Below are positions 23,381-35,300 of a stretch of 64,000 nucleotides of DNA, one piece after another (the first letter of the stretch is position 1; every line of letters begins with the position of its first letter). The stretch covers positions 18,520,354-18,584,353 of the forward strand of contig NC_045139.1 in the NCBI RefSeq assembly GCF_008831285.2, in the 5' to 3' direction. Position numbers and translations under genes: made by a program. The notes beneath the pieces were generated by a model that made no database searches, was not told the origin of the DNA, and saw only the letters and a list, made by a program, of their open reading frames with translations. The DNA is from Nymphaea colorata. Lineage: Eukaryota; Streptophyta; Magnoliopsida; Nymphaeales; Nymphaeaceae.

Positions 23381-26300
23381 ATGGTTTCTCTTTCGACGTG
23401 GTTGCGGTACATAGCCCACAAGTTCGAGTACTCCGTCTCCTTCAGCTGGCAGGTTCTCTCCGCCTCTCTCACGTTGCTTTCTTTCGCTTCATCACGTTAA
23501 TCATCACAGATGATCTTGGATTTCCTTTGCTACTATTTGGGCTGTCATTTTTCTTCGAGTATTGTTCTTTCTTCTTATTTTTGGCCACATTCTGGCCTTG
23601 TTTTGTGGGTGTTAGGAGTCAATTTCACTTGTTCTTCTATCTGGAAATGTGCTACTCTGAATCGTTCGATGATCCATCTATTGCTCTTGGACATTCTTCA
23701 AGGCCACGGGATTTTAGTATTTATTCATTAGTGTCGATATGCGCCACTCGGGCAATTTGGGTCTAGGGGTCGAGGATACAGTCAGAGGTTTGGAACTTCT
23801 TACTGCCTTGAGTAGACCGATTCTTGAACAGATTGGTAACTGGCTTTGAGGTGATATAGTGCAGATGAAGGAGTCGAAATTTGAGCTTTGTTGGTGGTCT
23901 TGATTTTAGTATAGAAAAATGTTATTTGTCGTTGTGAAGTACAAATAATTTCCAGTGACCCTTGATTCTGAAACTCAATGCTCCTTTGCGCATTGTCTTG
24001 ATTAACTTTGTGTTTTTGCAAACTGTTGTTCTCGGACGATGGTGTAATACATCCGATGGAATTCTTGGCATAAACTCTTGATTTGCAACTCTACAACTTT
24101 TTGCTCATTCTCTTGATTAACTTTATGTTTCTCTAAACCGTTGTTATTGGACCATAATGTAATACCTCAGATGGAATTCTTGACATAGTAATTTCGGTAT
24201 GGAATCTCATAGGATTTGTTTATGGTGGGCTGGAAATTGTCCGCTCTAGATATTTTGATTGTTGGAGTGTACGAGGGCTTGCATGTAGTGGCAAGTGCAT
24301 ATGTCTAGCTGCTTCTGAAGAGCAGTTGATCATAAAGTTGAAGATCTACCTTCCATTGATCTATTGGCACTCACAAATGCAATTTATGAGCATGTTCTGT
24401 ATCTTCAGCCAAACAATTGTCATAGTCTTTTAGTAAACATTAATTGAATGTATCTTTCTTTGGCCAGCCTGAGCATGTATTTCTGGGTATGGCTGGGTTA
24501 TTTGTGTCTTCCATGCCATGTTTGTCTCATTTCTTTTTTTGTTTATTTTCTAACCTAAGGAATCTAAAAAAAGGTTTTACTGTTTTAGACCTTTTTTGTC
24601 CTCTTGGTTATATTGCATCCTAAGACCACTTCACGCACAAAGAGAGTTGCCACACATTTTCTTGATGATGGATGTGTTTGTTGTGTGCTGGATCTTACGG
24701 TTTTTGTTCACATGCCTCTAAAGCCATGCATGTAGGGCTGCACACGAGCCGAGTTGAGCTCAAGCTCAGTCGGCTCGACTCATGTTTAGTCAGCTCGAGC
24801 TCGACTTGAGCTCGACATGAGCTTCACAACTTCAACTCGAACTCGACTCGAGCGACTGCCTTCGAGCTCGAGCTCGACTCGAGCGGCTCGTTTAAACTCG
24901 TTTATCCTCGATAATGCGCATGCTGCGAGAGGGCTGCTGCTTTGACAAGTTCTCATTTCCTTTCGCCCTCAAGGCATGTGCCTTCCGTTTTGCTGCATCC
25001 GAGGGCTCGCAGCTCCACGCCCAAATTAGTTTGATTCTACCACCTGCCATGAGCACCCGTTTAAGGCATGGGGAGGAGGAAAGGCGTGGGTGAGAAAAGA
25101 GAAAAACGGGAGGAAAAATGAACCACGAGCGTGGTGAGGAAAGAGAAAAACGGGAGGGAAAATGAAAAGAGTGATTGATTGATTGAAAAGTGTAATGATG
25201 AAAGCGGGGTGTAATAATGAGGCTAAAAGGAAGCGTGGTTGCGAGGGTGAACAGAGGGAAAAAAGGAGAGAAAATTAAACAATGCAAAAAAAGAAAAAGA
25301 AAAAGAGATTAGGCTATGTGGGTGAGAGGGAAAAAGGAGGGAAAACTAAAAACACAAAACAAAAAATGAGATTAAAGTCGAGTCGAGTTTAATCGAGTTG
25401 AGTTTGACTAACTCGAACTCGGCTCGTTAACATACTCAAGTTTATATTTAAGCTCGAGTTTGACCCGCATAAAAAACGAGTTGAGCTCGAGTCGAGCCCG
25501 AGTTGGCTCGACTCTTTGTGCAGCCCTACATGCATGCTGGTCAAGTGAAAGCTACATTGTTCATTATTTGTATATTTCTTTATGAGTCCTTCGAGCAATT
25601 GGTGTCAAATAGATCTCCATCTTTTTAAAGGGGTTAACTTTTTTTGTCTTTACCTTGCTTCTACTATCCCCATAAGACTTATTAAATAGCGGTGTTGTGT
25701 ACTTTGTACATTTGAAACTAAAGGTGACCTTCATAGTTCATAATTTCAAGAGGACACACCTACTATGACTTTAAGGTATCATTGAATCATGACTGGTTTC
25801 ATTTGTCCAAGAATCTCTAACATTTCATGAGTTGTTTGTACTCTCAAAAGGTGAAGGCCCGACAACCACATTTATTGAAGAGAGTGTACCTACTTACCTT
25901 CCCATGTTTAGCATGCTATTCTAGTGCGACTGACCTCACTACCACTTGCCTTCCATAAATTAGAGTTTGCCTCCTGAATAAGCCTACTTGCTGTTGCTCT
26001 CCTCCTCTGAAGACTGAAGTTTATATGGATTTCATAAAGCTTCTTTGTAAAACAGGTGGAAGTGACCCACATTTTTGTCTTATTTCTATTAACCATTGTT
26101 TGCCTTTAGGGTTTGCACCTTGAGTACGAAATAAAGGCTGAAATGAGGAACTGAGACCTTTCCGGTCACCACCACCACAACCCCCACCAACAGACCCCCC
26201 TCCCCCCCCCCCCTCTCTTAATTATTCATGTTCACTGTTTATCTTCACTTGAGTCTTCTACTGCCTGGTACACGTTGCCTTGAAACTTTGAGGTTAGATA

Positions 26301-29300
26301 GACCACTCACTCAAACACTTGGGGCATTTACATGGTTCGAAGAGTTTTCCAATCGTTAGCTTAATGTCTCTTTCATTAAACCTCATATTGATTGTGAACC
26401 CAATCCATTGTTCAATTCTAGCACCAGATTTCAAGAACTGCTGTTTCTTAAAGAAACACAACCATTATGTGTTCATATACTCTGCCTTTAGACAAGCTGA
26501 TTTGACATGATAACACTCCAGAGTATGCACCATTTTATGTGGAAGTAAGATATTCTCCTTCATATCTCTGCCTTTTAAGGACACTTGGTTGGACGATTTC
26601 ATTCAATTCAAGGGCCTGTATTTTGTTCATCATATTTTTGGATGTGGCACCAATTTCTCACTGGAGAAGAAAGAGTTCCTGAGTACCCCTCTTATTAAAA
26701 GGCAACAGCAAATACATCTATAAGGTCTGTTTGATTGAATAGATAAATACATCCGGTTATGAGTGTTTTTTACTAGAGAAATGGTATCTACTATCAATGA
26801 ATTGCTATCACTCCAAATCTGTTTTTAAATCTAAAAATCCTGGCAAATACTTCTATGGGATCTCTTTGTTGTTTGAATAAATGATACACGTGCCTCTTGG
26901 ATTTATGTAGGGAAATGATACCCTTGAATATGAATAATGGCTAAAGCACCTGCAAGCTCCATTTGAGTAAGTAATGCATGCTTCTAGAAAAAATATACCC
27001 TTGAATATGCTAACATATAGTGAAAGAGAGTATGCCAAATGAGAAAATATCATCATCCAGGCATAGGTAATGGTAATATCTTTGAAGTATTATGATATAA
27101 CAAAAAATAATTAAATAGGCAAAATAACTTAAAGATTGAGAAATGTGAAATATGTCATTGTATTGTCACTAATTTCTTTAGTTAGTCATATAAAATTTCC
27201 TTTTTTGTATAACTTAATGTTCTTTTCTGATCCTTCTTTTCTAATATTTCAAAAATTCTGTTGACACTTTTTAGTAGCATTGAATATGATATTTAGTTCT
27301 TTGCGCTGCGCTCTCTTGCCTTTTTCTAAATTTATGGAAAAAACTTATCATGTTTACATGATTTTACCCTTATTAGCATAAAACAAAGAAGATTACTCAT
27401 GAACTTTATCACAAGTATCAACAATATTGTCAAAATAGAATGAGATGCTCTTATGAAGAAAATATCATGATCTTCTCAAAGTATTACGGAAAAACAAATA
27501 TTACGAATTTACAATATTTTTTTTCCTTGAAAACAGTTCTCTTTTTACATGTTCTTTAAGTGTACGTTTTTCATTTTTCTTATTTCTCTTAAAATTTGAA
27601 ACCTATTTTGAATGTTTTGCTGAATTTGTTAAATATGACTCAACCGAAAAAAAAAGTCATTAAAACGCGTCTTTTGGAAAAAGATGCCAGAAAATAAACA
27701 TATGAAAAACGTGTTTTTTTGTGTTTTTTTCTTTTACTGCACATGAGAATATTTTTAAAAATGTTCAACGAGAAGATGTATTGTTTTGATACCATCTGCA
27801 ATCAAAGGTGTGTGTAGTAATGGAGCTTAATCAATATGACAATGGCAGATGTAATAAAGAAGAGGGAAACAGTTAACCAGAAAATTAGGCGCAATAAAGA
27901 AGAGAGAAAGAGCCTAAATTCTCTTCAATTAACGAAACCCTAGTCTCATGGCATTAAGTCCTTCACTAACTCAACTTTTATATCATGCGGCAGAGTAAAG
28001 TGGGTCTAGCATGAGGACCAACAAAATTTGTTACATCGTAATCCTACCCATCACTATTATTTACTTTTAACCTACTAATTTTCACCCACATCCTATCATG
28101 TTTGTTTAGTCATTTTTCAATGTCTTTTTAGTAATTGTTTATTTATTTTATTTTTCCTAATTTTTAGGATTTTTTTAAAAATTTGCGTAGATTTTTCAGA
28201 AAATATGCTTTTGCTGTATTATACCGGAGAAATACCTCGTTGTATAATTCACCTAGACGATATATGTGATAGTAGTTCAAATTTCATTTGTCCAAGAATC
28301 TCTAACCATAGCCACAAAAAACACGTTTTTTTTTTAACATGAAAAGTAAGTTAACCGTTTAAAACTTTAAAAAAATGCTGTTTTTAGAAAAAACTCCAAA
28401 ACAAAAAACACATTTTTTTGTGTTTTTACCTTTCTTCATTTTATTCATTTTTTTTTACCTTTTTTTAATGCCAACTTGCTTGTTTTCATTTTCTTTTTTT
28501 TTTGTTGTTGCAAATTTATTTGTTTTTTGATATTTGTGCTATTAATTTCTCACTTATTTTATTTTCCCCTAATTTTTAGTTTTTTTTTTTTTTAGAAATT
28601 TACTGTATTTTTTCAAGCTCACTGTATTATACTCAAGAAAAACGTCACTGTTTAAGACATCAAAAAGTTTTTTGTGACTATGGTTGATTCAAATAGAGGG
28701 TGGCAATGTAATGTCTGGTGCGAGATTGGAAAAAATGGAAATATGGAATTGATGAGGACATGGTCAAGGGCCTAAGGCAAGGTTGGATGTTGTTGGACCA
28801 AGTGAACTGTTCATCATAATGAGTAGTAAAAGTTGGTGATGCGAAAGGAAGTGGTGGAAACTGACGACATGAGGAAGTAGAGGGGTTGAGATTGATGCAG
28901 GACAAGCACCACCAGTTGGCCACATAAAGGTGGGAGGGGAGGGTGGCATTTAGAAGAGGACCGATGGATGAAATCCATGGGTGCCAGGCCAGGGGTAGGG
29001 GTAGACTTATGGTGAAGTGAGGGCAGACCATGAACTATGTTCATATCTGGTTGTTTAAGCCAGAGTTGTAACATATTGCTCCAAGTCAGGTCTAACAAGT
29101 AGTCGGGTCTAACAAGTTCTTAGGTGAGTATCCGTTGGGTGATGGTGGTCCAGTGACTCCAGTCTTAAAGCATACATGGGCCTAGCTGAGGTTTTGAGCA
29201 CCGTAATCCTGTATATAAGAGTTTAAGTTAAGATATATTACCGGCCAAATATACCTTGGGGCTCATACTACTTGGTATAATGTTATGTTGGTTTGCATTA

Positions 29301-32300
29301 TATTTAGGATGCAAATGCATATTTTGACTATAGGGCAAGTTGGGATCGATCTAGGTTAGTTTTGAGATAGGTTGTTATAGTTGGTGTAGGAGTGATGTTT
29401 GACACGAACCTAGGGCCTAGCGATGTCGCAATAATTAAGCTTAACATTGTTAAGCAATTGAACATACAGTTCCTACATTAAGAAAAGAAGAAAGCTACTT
29501 TCAGATTGTGACTTCATATAAAAGTGGAAACTGAAATCTAAAAGGAGGAAGCAATACATACCAAAATGAAATTAAAGAAGAAGAGTGGAGGGCAAGAGGC
29601 CAACTGAGTTAAATCTCCTACATATTACTTTTGGTCTCAAGAAGTTTTGCCCTGTGAGGGGGATTAGGACATAAATTGAACTATGAAAATGTTTTCTCTT
29701 TTGAGGAGGATACTTGACACTGATGGGATGGGCCTCCCGGTCACCAGGATGGGCAAATGCATATATTTGACTTGGTCCATTTGTGAAATTTCATTGGTCT
29801 GGGGGTTCCCTCCTTGGGCAACCCTGTTGGCCCAAACACAGCTTTGCCTTTGGTTTGAGATATACTTATAGCTATATATACATCGTTTTCATATTGCCAA
29901 TTGTTTTAGTTTCTATCCCTTTTGCAGAGTTTAAATTGGAGCTAACTATGTTCCAAGTTATGATCTGTCAAATTGGGTGCTCATTATACTACTATCTGAT
30001 AGAGGCATAGTGAGGTTAGATGACTTTCTTGCAGTTGTCCAATTAATCGTCAGATTTGAAGAACATCAACAAGGGTATAGGAAGAGAAGCCAAATGCTTT
30101 TGATTCTTTGGGTCTGACAATAATGAGTAGACTGCATTAAATCAACCTTAGTCACTTGAAACTGCATTTAGGATTGCAGAGCGAGCTGAGCTATTTGGCT
30201 CAACTTGTTTATTAAACGAGTTGATTTCAAACTAGCAAGTAAACTAGTTTAGTTAAACGAATCGTGCTTGACTGGGGTGACCTCAGCTTATGGGAGCTTG
30301 ATCAGGCTCATTTAAAGCTAGATATTGAATGCATTGTATTTGTTGCAGGTAATTTATTTCCATTTATTGATGGTTCATGTTTCATATGAAACATGTAACT
30401 GGAAGACCATATCCTACTATTAAAATGTAAACCTATGAAAAAGTTTGCGAAAGGTTCATGTTGTTTCTCATATTTTCTCTTGTGTCTTCTCCTTAGGTCC
30501 CTGTGCATGTGTGCATGTGTTCGTCTGTGTCATATAAGAGCGCTCCATCTGCTCATGGAAGAGGCAACCTACCTAGCAATGGAAACGTGGTCTTTGCAAA
30601 ATTGCTATTTATGAACATGTTGTTCCATCTCAGAAAACATATTGGTATATTGCTAGGTTAATCTGCTAAAATATTTGTTCTTGAGACTTTAGAAATGCCA
30701 CATGACAGAATAATGGCATTCTCACGTCATAGGCATTGCAGGCTGCCTTTGTCATTTAAATGTTTGATCGTCCTTCTCTCAACTGCATACCGTAGATATG
30801 CTTTATTTTATTTGACGGGAACATTTTCACCAAATTGTTGTGCTTCTGCAGAACTACAAAGTTGGTCAAATTACAGAGAAGCAGGTAAGCGACTCTGTAT
30901 GGAAGAATCTACTACAAGGCAGGTTGACTTACCTGCACTTGAACAGAGGAGAGCAGATGGCACCTACCATACCAGGTCAAAGCGGAGCCCTTCTTGTGCG
31001 TAAACTACCAGCCGTTGATCCAACGTATGCAGTTGCTTGATTATCCACACTTTTCCTAATATTCATTTTTTTTTTCTCCAACAGTTGTAATTCAAGTTTC
31101 TTCTTTTTGGCTGAAGTTTTGGATTGGTCATAACAGCATTACCTATCAGTGTGTGGTTAAAAATATAATTTTCACAAATGTTTCTTTTGGGAATCAATAT
31201 TTGTCCATATTGGTCACCTGCTTTTGGAAGTATAGGCTTGTTATTAGTATTAAGTTATTAACAACTGTATTTCCTCCTTTTCGTGCTTACTGTAAGACAA
31301 GGATACAGTTATTGTGCAAAATGATAGGTCTGTTAAACACATAATTGAAAACGTACATACTTTAACCACTGAAGGTGTAAGGAAAGTACATAATTGTTTT
31401 GACTTTTGAGGGCTGAATGGTTTGATTATCTGTACGTGGAGGTTTGCTTCCTTTTTTTTTTTCCGCCTTTCTTGTGGAAGTTACATGCCAACCTAGGTCA
31501 GGCCTGTGTTGCATTATACCTGGTTAAATATTAGTAAGATGGATAGAAAAACTCAACTGTCACCCTGTTCTTTTAATTGATTATGGTGGAATTAGTCCAT
31601 TAATCTTTGTATTTGAACGACCCTTTTAAAGGTGGATTATACATGTATAAATAATAGAAGAATGTACTAAGCATGCAATTGCAATTAATTGTCTTTTGAA
31701 AGGACTAAAATAAAATCAGTGTCATACTTTCAACATACGGAAATCGCTCTCTCAGCTCCTCTCTTTCGACTAAATTTATGTGTACTTTGTCTGATGGTTA
31801 TTCGTACTCTTCAATATTTTATATTTGTGGTTATCTGGTTTCCTACGCTGCTAATTTCATTATTGGATTAATCATATTTGTTGATCTGGGTGCTTTTCTC
31901 AGTTGCTCCATGCACGATTATTTCATTCTTGGTGAATTTATCGGACAGTAAGTGCAAAAACGGTGCACATTTACAATGAGGGGGCACTTGGTACATTTAA
32001 AATGAGGGGGCACTTGGTATGAACCCTACACTGAATTCACGATGCTTCTAACACTTATCTGTGCTGCTGCTAATCAGTAGCAAGCTGTTCTAAAGCAATA
32101 CTTTATTAGAGAAAACCAAAAGAAAAGGCAATGGGGAGAATAATCATGTTCATTCCTCCAAAAGCCAATGAAAATTACTATTTGTTGGGAATAAAGAGAA
32201 TTAGGTGAATTTTTGGTCTTGCATGAGACCCAACATCAAACAATCAATTCCAATTGTTAGAATATGTTGCTGTGGGAACCGGATCCATTCCTGGACCCGG

Positions 32301-35300
32301 TTCTATGGGGCGCGGGTACCGAGGCGGGCTCGGTACCCTAGGCGGCTTCTCCTCTCTCCCTCTTTATATTGTCACTTGTGTTTAGTGTTGAATTAAGTGA
32401 AATATAATTTTCTCTCTCCTAGGGTTGCGGTGAGCCCCTAGGTCAGAGCCTCCCCGTGGTTTTTCACCTCTTTCTGAGGTTTTCCACGTAGATTGTGTGT
32501 TCGTTCTCCACTCTCTCTCTTTGTGGTTCGTGTTTCTACATGGTATCAGAGCCAGCGGAGTTAGAGAAGCGTTTTTTCCGAGGATCGTCAAGTTTTTTCG
32601 TCGCCCGACGCCGTTGAAGTTCCGGCGCCGCTGCTGCCCTTGTGACGTCGCCCTGCTCTGCCGCCGCTGTCCTTTGTTCTGCCGCCGCCGTCCTCTGTTC
32701 CGCCGCCGCTGCTGCCCTTGTGACGTCGCCCTGCTCTGCCGCCGCTGTCCTTTGTTCCGCCGCCGCCGTCCTCTGTTCCGCCGTCCTCTGTTGCGCCTCC
32801 GCGGTCCTCCGTTCGGCCCGTTCTTTGTTTCTGCCACCGTGGGTGGCCTCTGTGTTGCGCCGTCGCCTGCTTTCCGTCGCCGCTGCCTCCTTCCCGTCGC
32901 CGTTGCCTCATTCCCGCTGCTGTGCCTCTTGTTGCTGTGTGCTTGTTTGTGATGGCAGAAGCGATGGAGACTCAAAAAGATGCCGTTCTTGACACGGGCA
33001 GCGCCTCCAAGACTGAGAACGTGCCGATCCAGGTCACCTCCATCCGTCTGACCAAGGACAATTACCTATCTTGGTCTGCCGCTCTCGAGATTGGGATTAC
33101 TAGCCGTGGGCGTCTCTCTTACATCACTGGCGACAAACCTGCGCCCATCAAATCTGATCCTCAATGGGCGACGTGGGCGTTGGAGGACAGCCAAGTGAAG
33201 GTGTGGATTATCAGCTCCGTGTCATCTGATATCCAGCCCCTCATTCTGCGGAAGCCGACCTCTTTTGATATGTGGACTGTGCTTGCAAAGATGTATGGTC
33301 GCAAGAAGAGACATTTGCGCACCTATCAGATTAAACGCAGTATTTACTCTCTGACACAGGGTGATTTGTCTGTTGCTGCCTTCCATGCTGCCCTGAAGAC
33401 CAAATGGGAGGAGCTAGATTATCATGTGACTGATGAGTGGACGTGCGGTTCAGATCATTCCCTCTACTGGGAAAAGGAATGGATGGACCGTACGTTTCTG
33501 TTTCTGGGAGGCCTGCGGGATGAATTTGAGTCTCTTCGTAGCCAGATTCTTAATGGTGATGAGATTCCGGGGATAGAGGAAGTATATGCTCGTGTTGAGT
33601 CTGAAGAACAACGTCGCCAGGTGATGCATCTTGACACCGGTCATGGCCCTTCTGCCTTTGTCAGCCGTGCCTCAGGGACTGGGCAGCGTCCTGCCCGACA
33701 TTGCGCTCATTGCCACAAGTTGGGGCATTCGGTGGATTTCTGTTGGGATCTTCATCCCGAGAAGAGACTGGTCAGAGGTCGTCCTCCCTCTGGCAAGCGT
33801 AGCCCTTCTGTGTCTGATTCCAGTCAGAGCAATTCTTCTAGTGGTGCAAAGTCCAAGTTGTCCCCTGCTCAACTCAAGGAGCTACAGGCGTACATCAGCC
33901 GTCTATCTACTACCCCTGAGGAGTCCTCCACGTCTGAAGGGGCTCAGCTAGCCCAAGCTCTCGTTGCCTCGACTGATCAAGGTAACCCTTCTCTTGGTGA
34001 TTGGATTGTTGATAGTGGAGCCACTCACCACATGACAGGGGACTCTAAACTCTTTCAAGAATATCAACTTTCCTCTGGCAAGCAACGCGTGTCTATGGCA
34101 GATGGGTCTTCTATCTCTGTGGCTGGGAAAGGGAGCTTGTCCCTGTTGAACAAATACCGTCTCCACAATGCCCTGCATGTTCCAAATATTCCTGTGAACT
34201 TACTCTCTGTCAGCAGTATTACTAAAGAATTAAACTGTAATATGATTTTCTCTGCTGATCATTGTTCCTTGCAGGACTTGGTGACGGGGAAGAAGATTGG
34301 GATTGGTTCGGTTACTGATGGGCTCTATAGGCTGCCGGTACAAGTTGCTTCAGCATTGATTTCTGCCACGAGTGGTCACTTGTCTGGTGTGAACGATAGA
34401 TCTACTGTTCTGCGATGGCACGAGCGTCTTGGACATCTCCCCTTCCAGTTAATAAAGAAGTTGTTTCCTCATTTGTTTGCTTCTGTCTCCATTGACTCCT
34501 TCGCTTGTGAAGTGTGTCAATTGGCTAAACATGTTAGGGCTTCGTACCCTATTTCTTTGAATAAAACCACTCCTCCATTTGCCTTAGTTCATTCCGATGT
34601 TTGGGGTCCTTCTGGAGTACCCACGTGTGGTGGTTGTCACTATTTTTTGACGCTTATTGATGATTACTCTAGATGTACGTTCGTGTACTTGTTGCGAGAA
34701 CGTAGTGAGGTTCCAGCAGTTGTGAAAAACTTTGTTGCCTTTGTTGAGACTCAATTCCATACTACTGTTCAAGCTTTCCGTACGGATAATGCAAGGGAAT
34801 ATGTCTCCCAATCCCTTGATGAATTCTTGACAGGCAAGGGTATTGTTCATGAAACCTCTTGTAGTTATACCCCTCCTCAAAATGGTATAGCTGAACGTAA
34901 AAATCGTCATCTATTGAATGTTACCCGGGCCATTATGTTCCAACGTCATGTCCCGAAGCGGTATTGGGGTGATGCACTTCTCACTAGTGCACATCTCATT
35001 AACCGTATGCCTACTAGGGTGTTGGATGGTCAGTCTCCTTATTCTACCCTGTGGCCCACTCAGAATCTGTGGCCTCTTACTCATCGTGTCTTTGGGTGCA
35101 GTTGTTTTGTGCATAATCATAGCCCTACTCTCAAAAAACTTGATCCCCGGTCTATTAAAGGAGTTTTCTTGGGGTACTCTTCCACTCAGAAGGGGTATAA
35201 ATGTGTGGATCCCACTACTTCCAAAGTGTATGTTTCGAGGGATGTCACATTTCATAAACATGAGTCGTATTTTTCGGTGAATCCTCTTCAGGGGGAGTGT

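Noticed and set aside
25100-25287. Minus-strand frame of about 130 residues inside the hAT element
   Set aside because: No transposase or other domain; composition follows the local purine-rich repeats.
28678-29100. Overlapping minus-strand frames as a protein gene
   Set aside because: Three registers are open at once over the same bases, no family recognised, and the region lies within intron 1 of the S26-like gene.
32382-32975. Arg/Gly-rich minus-strand frame of 197 residues
   Set aside because: Antisense to the GC-rich tandem repeat in the copia leader; low-complexity by-product.
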